A stretch of 58,486 bases of DNA from a virus: positions 1 through 58,486 of the IMG/VR virus record IMGVR_UViG_3300008448_000089; one strand, 5' to 3'. Shown piece after piece: positions 44,065 to 52,059 of this stretch (positions within the stretch are counted from its first letter, which is position 1; each line of letters begins with the position of its first letter). The position numbers were made by a program, and so were the translations under genes. A model generated the notes under the pieces. It saw only the letters and a program-made list of their open reading frames with translations, had not been told where the DNA came from and did no database searches.

Positions 44065-44439
44065 TTATTCTATTTCTTCTTTACTCATTATCCTTTTACC
44101 TACAATTATCAATTTCCACCTCTCTTTGTTTTTGTCAATGATGTTCCCAGATACATTTCCCCCATCATCCCCAAATACCCTAAACCAAGATGTTACCTCC
44201 TGATTGATCTTGATTGATTCATAATACTGTTGAGTCGTTGGAACCTCGAATATTATCGTGTTGTTTTTTGGATAATTACAGTCATTTTTTTTGACAAATG
44301 GAATTACCTCGTAAGTAACCAAGTATTCAGGAGTGTCAAATCCAATTACCCCAGTAGCAACTTTTTTGGCTTTTTGACCATATAGAAATCCAGAATTCAA
44401 TAAAAAAATAGCAAAAATTAAATTGATTAACCTTTTCAT
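44065..44439 (-). CDS. Secreted hypothetical protein
   Basis: 124 residues, signal peptide (MKRLINLIFAIFLLNSGFLYG, cleavage near LYGQK) and beta-rich mature part (TTQQYYESIKINQEVTSWFR). Bacteroidota-like; function unknown. Confidence 0.77.
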   Translation of the reverse strand: MKRLINLIFAIFLLNSGFLYGQKAKKVATGVIGFDTPEYLVTYEVIPFVKKNDCNYPKNNTIIFEVPTTQQYYESIKINQEVTSWFRVFGDDGGNVSGNIIDKNKERWKLIIVGKRIMSKEEIE

Positions 44440-44462
44440 TTCTTAATTTATTTTATTTTAAT

Positions 44463-44735
44463 TTATTTTTTTTTACCCCTAAAATAATTCCAAGCATCCT
44501 CAGTACCCCATAGATAAATCTTGTCCTCTATGTATTTTAACCTTTTCCTAAACCAAAGCGATAAAAATAACGCTAAAAATGCAATTGCTAAGAAAATAAA
44601 GGATTCACCCCCCTTAATATAAAATAGTGACATCCCTAATGACCCTAAAATAAAAAACAAGCATAGGTTAATACCTATCTTGTATGGTCTTTTTAGCCTT
44701 TTAGCTAAATCATTTAAATCTACTACATTTTTCAT
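44463..44735 (-). CDS. Small two-TM membrane protein
   Basis: 90 residues. Two membrane helices (CLFFILGSLGMSLFYI and FIFLAIAFLALFLSLWFR) with basic flanks. Not recognised. Confidence 0.75.
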   Translation of the reverse strand: MKNVVDLNDLAKRLKRPYKIGINLCLFFILGSLGMSLFYIKGGESFIFLAIAFLALFLSLWFRKRLKYIEDKIYLWGTEDAWNYFRGKKK

Positions 44736-44772
44736 TTCTATATAAAAACTTTAAATTATTTGTCTACCCCCC

Positions 44773-45582
44773 CTAATAACAATACTGATCGTATAAATCC
44801 ATATACTCAGATTTAACATCAATGTAATTACTCTTCTCTAAAAATGCCTTTGGCATCCTCATCCATACATTCTTTTCAATATAAGGAGCCTTTACATACC
44901 ACTTCCTTTTCTTTAAAATCGCCCCATAAAACATTATATAGGAATTTGCCTTCTGAATATATTCAACCCTATCTATATTCAATAATTCATAATTACGAAT
45001 CTTCTCCACAGTCCTTTTCTCACAATCCAATTCTATATCTATACAGGATTTGATTATCTTATGGATTTCCCAACCCTGTAACTCCTTACCATTTATCCAC
45101 TCTTCCAGTAAATCATATACATCCTTTCCCGCTAATTGACCATTTGACCATATAGAAGATTTTCCTAACCACTGATCCATATGACAAGACTCATGTAATA
45201 AAATCAATAACCAATCCTGTTTTGAACCACCAACAGCTAATCCCAATTCCGGTTGATTCCCATTCTCGTCACCCATGAAATATCCAGATACCATCATTTT
45301 ACCATCAGGTGGATATCCTATCTTTTCCTCGTTGGAAATATTGAATTTGACCCCATGTGACTTTGCCGTGAAATAAATGTTCTTGATGACTTCTTTTTCA
45401 CCCATCTCAAGTCTGTCCCAATTCCTGTTATCTATCTTTAATTCCAAACGTAATCGCTCCTCCCAAGAAAATAATTTCGAGAATACCCCACCTATTCCAT
45501 GAACAGTGTATATATCCCATGATAGATAAATTAAACTACCAACTATTAATATTACCAGTAATATAAAGAAATTCATATCCAT
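44773..45582 (-). CDS. Membrane-anchored zincin peptidase-like protein
   Basis: 269 residues: N-terminal TM helix (NFFILLVILIVGSLIYL), then a soluble domain with LLILLHESCHMDQWL (HExxH zinc motif) near residue 120 and ELDCEKRTVEKIR, which gives the third ligand Glu. Phages often encode such minimal metallopeptidases of unknown substrate. The zincin at 14491 is a shorter soluble one. Confidence 0.86.
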   Translation of the reverse strand: MDMNFFILLVILIVGSLIYLSWDIYTVHGIGGVFSKLFSWEERLRLELKIDNRNWDRLEMGEKEVIKNIYFTAKSHGVKFNISNEEKIGYPPDGKMMVSGYFMGDENGNQPELGLAVGGSKQDWLLILLHESCHMDQWLGKSSIWSNGQLAGKDVYDLLEEWINGKELQGWEIHKIIKSCIDIELDCEKRTVEKIRNYELLNIDRVEYIQKANSYIMFYGAILKKRKWYVKAPYIEKNVWMRMPKAFLEKSNYIDVKSEYMDLYDQYCY

Positions 45583-45651
45583 AACCCCTTTTTTATTTTT
45601 TTAATAATTTATAATTTCTTTTATTAAGGACAAATATAATAATTATTTTAA

Positions 45652-46458
45652 TTATTTCGCAACTTGGTCAAAAACCAATTCATAATTGTGAAAGAAAAAT
45701 TCCATGTTCCTCCCACTTACCACATCGAATATCCTTTTAATATCCCCATCGAATTCCCCCTCAATTACCGCAGACTCCAATCCAATCTCCGCTTGGTTTA
45801 ATACAACCCTTAGAAATTCATCGAACTTGTCGCAAAATGAGTCAAAGTCATTGATGTCCTCCATACCCATTTTTACTTGGAATAACATAGAACTCCCAAA
45901 TACCATCAGACCAAACGGATCAGTCAAAATGTGGTTCTTGTAACAATTGTACTTTGACCCCTTGTGAATTACCGGATTGTACTTCATAAGATCCTTTAAA
46001 GGACTTTGAAACGATTCTATGTTGTAAATATTCGTACCCAACTTATATAGAAACTCGTTTATTAAACCACCCAATACCTCGTCCCTCATGGCGTAAACCG
46101 CTTCCTCAGTATTGTAAACTCCACCCTTCTGATATAATTCCGTGTCCTTGAAAATATAACTGAAAAGGTTCTCATCCCCCTTATTTACCCGGTTCTCGAA
46201 ATTCCTTAAGAAACCCTCGTGTGCTGCCAAAATTGATGTATTGATTATTTCCTTACTGATTCCCTCAAAGTGAACCTTCTTGGTGATCTCTGCCCTTTTG
46301 TAATATGACAAAGCATGAATGTAATTACTCATCTCCAGATCGTTCTGAGCAGCATACAGAAAACTACCCGAACTAAAACTTCTGTAAAAAGCTAGTAACT
46401 CCTCGCCAGTCCATTTTTTTGATTCCTGCTCCATTTGGTAATTTGTCTCCTTCTTCAT
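45652..46458 (-). CDS. Hypothetical protein, paralog of 20767-21504
   Basis: About 268 residues from ATG at 46458 (MKKETNYQMEQESKKWTGEE); the longer frame includes an upstream A-rich leader. LMKYNPVIHKGSKYNCYKNHILTDPFGLMVFGSSMLFQ aligns with the gene at 20767. The N-terminal third is different (helices with SSGSFLYAAQNDLEM). Codons here are more GC-rich than in most of the window. It borders the candidate origin. Function unknown. Confidence 0.85.
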   Translation of the reverse strand: MKKETNYQMEQESKKWTGEELLAFYRSFSSGSFLYAAQNDLEMSNYIHALSYYKRAEITKKVHFEGISKEIINTSILAAHEGFLRNFENRVNKGDENLFSYIFKDTELYQKGGVYNTEEAVYAMRDEVLGGLINEFLYKLGTNIYNIESFQSPLKDLMKYNPVIHKGSKYNCYKNHILTDPFGLMVFGSSMLFQVKMGMEDINDFDSFCDKFDEFLRVVLNQAEIGLESAVIEGEFDGDIKRIFDVVSGRNMEFFFHNYELVFDQVAK

Positions 46459-46506
46459 AATTTGTTTTAAATATTTGTTTCGTATTTGAACGTATTTTTT
46501 ATTCAC

Positions 46507-47600
46507 AAAGTTACAAACTTATCCACACCTCAGGGAGAGATAGATATACACAGGGAGAAGTTGATATCCATAGGGAGAACTATACTTTTTAATTTAAAAG
46601 TTATTTGACCATCTATTTATCCGAATTTATTCCTGATCTATTTTTTTTAATTAATTTATTTTTTTTGAATTAATTCGTATTGGTATTTGACTTTGAATTA
46701 ATTTATTTATTAATTCTTTTTTGTGGGGAGAGCTAAGCTTTGTTTTTTTTATTTAATTAATTTATTTAATTATTTTTTTACCGATGATTTTAATTAAAGA
46801 ATTAATTTTATTATTGTTTGTTTTGGTATTTTACTATGGGGAGAACTTATAATTTATTTATTATTTTATTTAATTTATTTGACCAATTTTTTTTGACCAA
46901 AAAATGCAGGTTTGAATTCCGTCTACATTCTTCTCAACCATCGATTTTTTGCTGTTTTGGATAGGGAGAAGTATAGACATGCTGGAATTTAACCTAATGA
47001 TCGATTTTTTGTGGGATACAGTGGTAAAATGTGGGATAAAGTACTCAAAAAAATGTAGATATAGTTCACTTAATTTTTTAAATACATTTTTTTCAACTCT
47101 GTACATTTTTTTTTCTAATTTTTTTCCCAGAAAATTCTCAACCAATTATGTGAAAGTCAAATACTTAAGTCAAATACCAAATTAATTTTTAATTTAATTT
47201 GTTGATAATCAGTCAAATACCTCAAAAAACAATAGAAACTTTTAAATTTAAAAGAAACTTTTAGATTTAAAATTGGAATTTAACGATGGTCTTTGACTGT
47301 GGTAATAATTTTAAATTAAAAATTTTAAATTAAAAGTGGGGGAATGTGGGAATTTTAAATTAAAAAAAACTTTTAATTTGGACTTTGACTGTAGGTAATT
47401 TTAAATTTAAAAAGCTGATATATTTTTAATTAAAAAAATAATTAAATTAAAATAAATTTTAAATTTAAAAAGGGGCTGTTGTTTAACCTGAGGGTTTTAA
47501 AATTAAACAAAAGATAAGGGGTTAAAAAACAACTGTTTGTGGTATTAGATAAATCCAAAAAAAGGGTGTCTTATAATTTACATTATGTTAAATGAATTAG
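46507..47600. other. Long non-coding AT-rich region, candidate replication origin
   Basis: 1.1 kb with no credible gene. It holds six GGGAGA repeats (about 46533-46967), several in the form ATAGGGAGAAsTATA. It also has TGTGGGATAmA twice at 47010-47040 (20 bp apart), a perfect DnaA box TTATCCACA at 46519-46527, and many TTTGAC/GTCAAA copies and AT palindromes (TTTTAATTTAAAA). Plus-strand sequence is C-rich before it and G-richer after it, the skew flip expected at an origin. The ends have genes on the minus strand on both sides. Confidence 0.55.
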
Positions 47601-47619
47601 AAAAATCCAACCAATAAAA

Positions 47620-47654
47620 AATCCCCAGTGGGTCAAAGACCAAACACCGGGGAT
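47620..47654 (-). terminator. Intrinsic terminator after 47676-48110
   Basis: Minus strand AATCCCC-GGTGTTTGG...CCCACT-GGGGATT then TTTTTATTGG, 21 bases after the stop codon. The loop contains GGTCTTTGACC. Confidence 0.8.
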
Positions 47655-47675
47655 TAAGGAAGGGGGGCTTATTAA

Positions 47676-48110
47676 TTAATCTTGTGATTTAAATTCTTCT
47701 GACTCTTTTAAATCTATTCGGATCTTTTGAGTTTTGTTTACGGTTTCCAGAAAAAGATTCCAAGTTTTGGTTCCGGAGTTCCGGGTATTCATAAAATGCT
47801 TTTCAGTGATCTGATCGACGTAATAAAAATCAGATGAAATTTTACGAAGGATGTTCTTTAACCTAGAGAACATAATTTGTTTTTGTCTGGAATCTGGGTT
47901 GGATAGAAAATCTTCTATATAATTTAAAAGTTCTTCTACTGTCAAATTCCCTTCAGTAAAGGTTGGGATTTTTTCCCCGTTAAGCCAAGCGACTCTTTTT
48001 GCAGCTTCTAGTTTTGAGTGGAAATTTGACTCTTCGATCCATTTTCCTACCGGGGTATAAAAACCTACAGTCCAAGTCCCATGAGCTTTTTCATAATAGA
48101 TATATTTCAT
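47676..48110 (-). CDS. Hypothetical protein
   Basis: 144 residues. MKYIYYEKAHGTWTVGFYTPVGKW then a helical middle (LTVEELLNYIEDFLSNPDSR) and a conserved-looking TRNSGTKTWNLFLE. Last gene before a terminator and just upstream of the candidate origin. Function unknown. Confidence 0.8.
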   Translation of the reverse strand: MKYIYYEKAHGTWTVGFYTPVGKWIEESNFHSKLEAAKRVAWLNGEKIPTFTEGNLTVEELLNYIEDFLSNPDSRQKQIMFSRLKNILRKISSDFYYVDQITEKHFMNTRNSGTKTWNLFLETVNKTQKIRIDLKESEEFKSQD

Positions 48111-48325
48111 TAGTTATAATTAGGGATGGTAAAATACCTCTGAAAGAATTCCGGGGTTACGAGGTCTTTGACAGTACTGAGGTCTTTGACGGTACCTACG
48201 AGCATGCCATTTTTTTTGGTGAATATTGATCCCGCATCAGGAAAACAGTAAACACCATTTTCGTTAAGGGTTGCTATTATTCTTATGAAGAATAGTTCAT
48301 TTTGTTTTTTTTGTTCCAGTGTCAT
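48110..48325 (-). CDS. Small hypothetical protein
   Basis: 71 residues, overlapping its neighbour by one base. Helical start (TLEQKKQNELFFIRIIATLN) then VKDLSTVKDLVTPEFFQRYF. A TTACGTTTAAAT motif lies about 6 bases upstream of the ATG. First gene of this short minus-strand unit, divergent from 48509. Confidence 0.75.
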   Translation of the reverse strand: MTLEQKKQNELFFIRIIATLNENGVYCFPDAGSIFTKKNGMLVGTVKDLSTVKDLVTPEFFQRYFTIPNYN

Positions 48326-48330
48326 CTTGA

Positions 48331-48343
48331 ATTTAAACGTAAG
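48331..48343 (-). promoter_or_regulatory. TTACGTTTAAAT upstream motif (copy 2)
   Basis: Minus strand CTTACGTTTAAAT just before the ATG at 48325. Same motif as at 1571, 50855 and 57424. Confidence 0.45.
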
Positions 48344-48508
48344 GGACCTGCGGGAAGTTACAGGTCGATTTAATATTTCAGATATACGATTATTAAAAAA
48401 TAATTTACATTTTTGGGTAAAATTTCAGTTGAAGAAAAAAAATATAATTTTCTTAAACCTTTTTTAGTTATATTAGTATTGATTGTAAAGGAAGTAAAAA
48501 AACAATAA

Positions 48509-49360
48509 ATGAGCAAGATTTTAATTATACTGGTTCTTTTACTCAGGATCCCAACCTGCAGGAACGTTGATCACGAATTTGTGGACGGGGAAGACATGAG
48601 CAAAAAGGAGCCTTATAAATATTATGAGCTTTGTCTTAGGTCCATGTTAACGAATCCGGATTCCATGAATTTTGGACTGGGACCGGTGGTTCCTCCTATT
48701 AACAGTTTAAATTCAAAAGTTTTCCATGATACATTAGTTGATCAGACTATTGAATTAAGGTTAATGACGGATGACGGAATGAATATAGTATTTAGGAATT
48801 TGACCAATCCTGAGATTTATAATGATATTGAATCTTATGAATTCAAGGCTTATGATTCAAAAAATAATATTGTTTACCTATCACATAAAAAACAATATGG
48901 ATACTTCAGGTTCTTTGGAGTCAGTTTAAATACCGGGAACCAGTTTACCGTATATGTTAATGATACTCGGTCATCCAATGAAAAAATGTATTCTTGGAAA
49001 TATTCCCCGGATATGGATTATTTGTTGAAGTCTGGTGATCTAGATAATGATATTTACGGTTGGGGTCTGGTTACGCTAAAAAATGGACAGGAGGGTCAAG
49101 CGATGTTTGAAAGATATACTGAATTTGTGACTAATATTAAATGGGTGACTTTTGACCAATTCAGTTATGTTCTTACCAAGATTCCTTTCCGGGATGGATA
49201 TAAGTATGATAAGGATTATGAATTTTATTATTCGTTGATGGAGGGGAATGCTCTTCCCGGGATTAGATTAAACGGAGATTACCTGTATCCAGTTACATAT
49301 ATTTTGGATGTCAAAGGCCATTTAATATCAGAAAAGATGACTGAAGTTAGGATAAAATGA
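48509..49360 (+). CDS. Exported hypothetical protein
   Basis: 283 residues with a hydrophobic N-terminus (ILIILVLLLRIPTC, possible lipobox variant). The body is beta-rich and acidic; TSSYxFKAYDSKNNIVYLSHKKQYGYFRFFG and YGWGLVTLKNGQEGQAMFERYTE stand out. First gene of the plus-strand block, with a divergent promoter region before it. Unknown function. Confidence 0.77.
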   Translation: MSKILIILVLLLRIPTCRNVDHEFVDGEDMSKKEPYKYYELCLRSMLTNPDSMNFGLGPVVPPINSLNSKVFHDTLVDQTIELRLMTDDGMNIVFRNLTNPEIYNDIESYEFKAYDSKNNIVYLSHKKQYGYFRFFGVSLNTGNQFTVYVNDTRSSNEKMYSWKYSPDMDYLLKSGDLDNDIYGWGLVTLKNGQEGQAMFERYTEFVTNIKWVTFDQFSYVLTKIPFRDGYKYDKDYEFYYSLMEGNALPGIRLNGDYLYPVTYILDVKGHLISEKMTEVRIK

Positions 49361-49410
49361 CGGCATTTGACTCAATATGACAAGGTTTTTAACATTATGG
49401 TTAAAAAAGT

Positions 49411-49545
49411 TAGAAATATAACAATATAAAAATCAACAAGTTAGGAAAGACAAAGATTATTTATTCACATTGCTTGTCTATGTCATAAAAATAACAGATA
49501 TTTGTCTTCTAAGTTATTAATTAAGTTAAACAATATAAATCAACG
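49411..49545 (+). promoter_or_regulatory. Leader with direct repeats upstream of the sigma factor
   Basis: A block AACAATATAAAAATCAACAAG (partial) near 49419-49440 recurs as AACAATATAAATCAACGAG near 49529-49547. Between them are GTCTATGTCAT and TTTGTCTTCTAAGTT. The repeats sit before the ECF-type sigma factor gene and could be operators or part of an autoregulated promoter. No gene in 49361-49551. Confidence 0.4.
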
Positions 49546-49551
49546 AGGAAC

Positions 49552-50229
49552 ATGAAAAATTCAAGGAAGGAAAAAAAGGCCAAGTTTGCAGATAAGGATC
49601 TACAAGATCTTAAGATGCTAGAAGAAATCAAATCTGGAAATGTGAATGCATATGAGGTGATATACAACAGGTATTACCGTTATATTCAGTATCACTGTTT
49701 TATGTCTGTCAAAGACCAGCAATTGGCCAATGATTTGACTGTAGAGATTTTGACAAAAATTTATTTAAATATTGACAAATACTCGGTCAAGTATACTTTT
49801 AATTCTTGGGTGTGGAGTATTGTCAAGAATTACGTCGTAGATTATATAAGGAAGAATAAGAACGAACCAGTTAACAGCAATCGAAATGCATCGATCGCTA
49901 TTCAGGAAACCAGAGATGAGGGATCTGAATTCAGCACAGTGTATTCGAACCAGTTGGATTCTGGAGATATTAATCCGGAGGAATTGATGCAAGCCAAGTC
50001 TACAGAGAGGATACGTAGAGAATTTGTATTGAACTTGTTGAATGGTTTGAATGAGCGAGAGAGGATGATCATCATTCATTATTACTTTGACGAGATGAGT
50101 TATGATGAGATTGCTGCTAAGCTTAACATTGGACTAAGCCTTATGAAGGTAACCTTGTTAAGGACCAAGGAGAAGCTCAAGAATAAGATCGGAAGTTTTG
50201 ACAAGATTTCTCACCTGCTTGCAGCCTAA
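49552..50229 (+). CDS. ECF/sigma-70-like sigma factor
   Basis: 225 residues. Region 2: AYEVIYNRYYRYIQYHCFMS, DQQLANDLTVEILTKIYLNI and the promoter-melting FNSWVWSIVKNYVVDYIRK. Region 4: ERMIIIHYYFDEMSYDEIAAKLNIGLSLMKVTLLRTKEKLK, an HTH for -35 recognition. The linker of about 50 residues is polar. It likely redirects host or phage RNA polymerase to phage promoters, perhaps those with the TTACGTTTAAA motif. It leads the plus-strand operon. Confidence 0.93.
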   Translation: MKNSRKEKKAKFADKDLQDLKMLEEIKSGNVNAYEVIYNRYYRYIQYHCFMSVKDQQLANDLTVEILTKIYLNIDKYSVKYTFNSWVWSIVKNYVVDYIRKNKNEPVNSNRNASIAIQETRDEGSEFSTVYSNQLDSGDINPEELMQAKSTERIRREFVLNLLNGLNERERMIIIHYYFDEMSYDEIAAKLNIGLSLMKVTLLRTKEKLKNKIGSFDKISHLLAA

Positions 50230-50243
50230 GCAACGGGTGATAT

Positions 50244-50711
50244 ATGAAAGAACTAAAAAGAATATTTAAAAGATTAAAAAGATTTTTTGAAACGGATAGG
50301 TGGTTATTTCTGGATGATACCAGAGAGCCACCTATTCATTTAAAAAGAATATTCTATATTGTCCGTGATTATGATGATTTTGTGGAGTACATTGAAACAT
50401 ATGGTATTCCGGAGATTATTTCCTTTGACCATGATTTAAATTTAGAGCATACTAATTTCTTTTTTGAGAATGGGGGTTTTAGGAATCCGCCAGATCCGAG
50501 ATATGAGATTTTTAAATTTAAAACTGGATATGATTGTGCTTTATGGTTAATTGACTATTGTAAAAGGAACAATAAAGAGTTAAAAAAGGTATTTGTACAT
50601 AGTCATAATCCAATGGGTCAAAGAAACATTTACAACCTTATATGTAACTTTCAGAAAAAAGAATACGGTAAAATAAACTGCAAAATAGTAAGATGGAAAT
50701 ACCAAAAATAG
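50244..50711 (+). CDS. cREC-type receiver-like protein (copy 2)
   Basis: 155 residues with a basic N-terminal extension (ELKRIFKRLKRFFETDRW), then FLDDTREP, IISFDHDLN, FKTGYDCALWLIDYC and VFVHSHNPMGQRNIYNL. This matches the cREC family more completely than the copy at 21777 and has an extra basic N-terminus for membrane or RNA contact. RNA end or cyclic-phosphate processing is suggested by family. Confidence 0.9.
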   Translation: MKELKRIFKRLKRFFETDRWLFLDDTREPPIHLKRIFYIVRDYDDFVEYIETYGIPEIISFDHDLNLEHTNFFFENGGFRNPPDPRYEIFKFKTGYDCALWLIDYCKRNNKELKKVFVHSHNPMGQRNIYNLICNFQKKEYGKINCKIVRWKYQK

Positions 50712-50839
50712 ATCCGAACTTAGACAATCAGATCAAGTTCGTAGAATTCATGATCGAGACACAGAATATTGAAATACTTGTGGCGATAAAAAACAGTCTT
50801 TTAGAACTAAAAAAGATAAAAGAAGAAAAAAAGATGTAA
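50693..50839 (+). CDS. 48-residue hypothetical protein
   Basis: ATG at 50693, overlapping the cREC gene end by 19 bases in another frame. MEIPKIDPNLDNQIKFVEFM followed by IETQNIEILVAIKNSLLELK is an amphipathic helix. The frame ends 51 bases before the next gene. Probably translated. Confidence 0.55.
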   Translation: MEIPKIDPNLDNQIKFVEFMIETQNIEILVAIKNSLLELKKIKEEKKM

Positions 50840-50854
50840 CTTTGTGATAAGACA

Positions 50855-50867
50855 TTACGTTTAAATT
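50855..50867 (+). promoter_or_regulatory. TTACGTTTAAATT upstream motif (copy 3)
   Basis: Plus strand TTACGTTTAAATT, 22 bases upstream of the ATG at 50890. It matches copies at 1571, 48331 and 57424 and is the only plus-strand case. Confidence 0.45.
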
Positions 50868-50889
50868 GAAAAATCTAAAACTAAAAACT

Positions 50890-51330
50890 ATGTTTGAAAT
50901 CATTAAAAACCTACCGGTACCTGAAAAAACAGTTGCATCTAAGATGCCAAAACGTGCTCCTAAATATCCATTTGCGGATATGGAGATTGGTGATTGTTTG
51001 GCCTTTAACGCAGAAAGTATTAAAGACCCAGTTTACAAAAATGTATATGGTTCAGCAATGGCATATGCTCGTCGTGTAAGAGAAGGTTACACATTCCGTT
51101 TCGGTAAAATCGAGGAAGGCAAGTTTGGTTGCTGGAAGATTGTCTCGACAAAAAATGTCAAAGTTGAAGAGCCAGAGAATAAGCGTAAACGCAATTCAAC
51201 GATTAACATTACAAAAGACATGTTGATTTCAGCTTTAGAAAGTGAAGGTACATTGAATGGTGCTTCTCGTATTTTGAATATTTCGAGTAGGACATTTAGT
51301 CGGTTGAAACAAAAATTTGAACTCGTATAA
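50890..51330 (+). CDS. HTH regulator with N-terminal phage domain
   Basis: 146 residues from ATG at 50890 (MFEIIKNLPVPEKTVASKMP); an upstream non-ATG start was rejected. N-terminal domain KYPFADMEIGDCLAFNAESI. C-terminal domain DMLISALESEGTLNGASRILNISSRTFSRLKQKF is a Fis-type helix-turn-helix. Likely a DNA-binding transcription regulator. It has the TTACGTTTAAATT motif in its leader. Confidence 0.83.
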   Translation: MFEIIKNLPVPEKTVASKMPKRAPKYPFADMEIGDCLAFNAESIKDPVYKNVYGSAMAYARRVREGYTFRFGKIEEGKFGCWKIVSTKNVKVEEPENKRKRNSTINITKDMLISALESEGTLNGASRILNISSRTFSRLKQKFELV

Positions 51331-51363
51331 GTATTTAACAACAATTTAAAAACAACTTCTAAA

Positions 51364-52035
51364 ATGAAAAACACTATTTTCTACGTTATTGCTTTTTTTG
51401 GTGTAGTAAGCTTGAGTAGCTGCTATACTACACAAAGTGTTCCTTACAATGATTACAAGTTCAGCTTGGTAGATCAGCAAGGAAATGTCAAAGACACTGG
51501 TGATGCTTTGACTTACACTGATTCCACCATCATTGCCTCTTTCGCTGTTGGCAAGAAAGATATTTCTATGGTTATGAGAAATCAATCTTCCAGTACGATC
51601 AAGGTTCTATGGGACGAATCATTGTTTATTAAGAATGGTAATCCCGGAAAGGTGATGCATGCTGGAGTCAAATTCACTGACCGCAATCAAGCACAGCCTC
51701 CAAGTGTGATTCCTGCGGGTACGACATTTGACGATGTAATTGTACCTACGGATAATGTTTATTGGAGAGAGGGTTATTACAGTAAGTACGGTTCATCTCC
51801 GGGTGGATGGGAAAAGAAAGATCTATTACCATCTTATACTTCTAAAGGTGATCAGTTCGGAGTGTTCATGCCAATGACTGTTGGTGGTACCACAAAGGAA
51901 TATAATTTTAATTTCCGTGTGGAGGATACGAAAACTGTATACAAGCAGGAGAGAACCATGGATGTTGCTAAAACAACTTGGTTGACAATTGGTCTGACAG
52001 TGGTGCCTCTAATTATTCTGTTGGGTTCATATTAA
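51364..52035 (+). CDS. Lipoprotein with C-terminal TM
   Basis: 223 residues. Lipobox VSLSSC (Cys near 20), then a beta domain (YKFSLVDQQGNVKDTGDALT, ISMVMRNQSSSTIKVLWDES) and a C-terminal hydrophobic helix (TWLTIGLTVVPLIILLGS). Bacteroidota genomes carry such proteins, so a host-derived surface gene is likely. Codon use is somewhat more GC-rich than in neighbours. Function unknown. Confidence 0.82.
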   Translation: MKNTIFYVIAFFGVVSLSSCYTTQSVPYNDYKFSLVDQQGNVKDTGDALTYTDSTIIASFAVGKKDISMVMRNQSSSTIKVLWDESLFIKNGNPGKVMHAGVKFTDRNQAQPPSVIPAGTTFDDVIVPTDNVYWREGYYSKYGSSPGGWEKKDLLPSYTSKGDQFGVFMPMTVGGTTKEYNFNFRVEDTKTVYKQERTMDVAKTTWLTIGLTVVPLIILLGSY

Positions 52036-52059
52036 TAATTTAAATTAAAAAATATAGTT

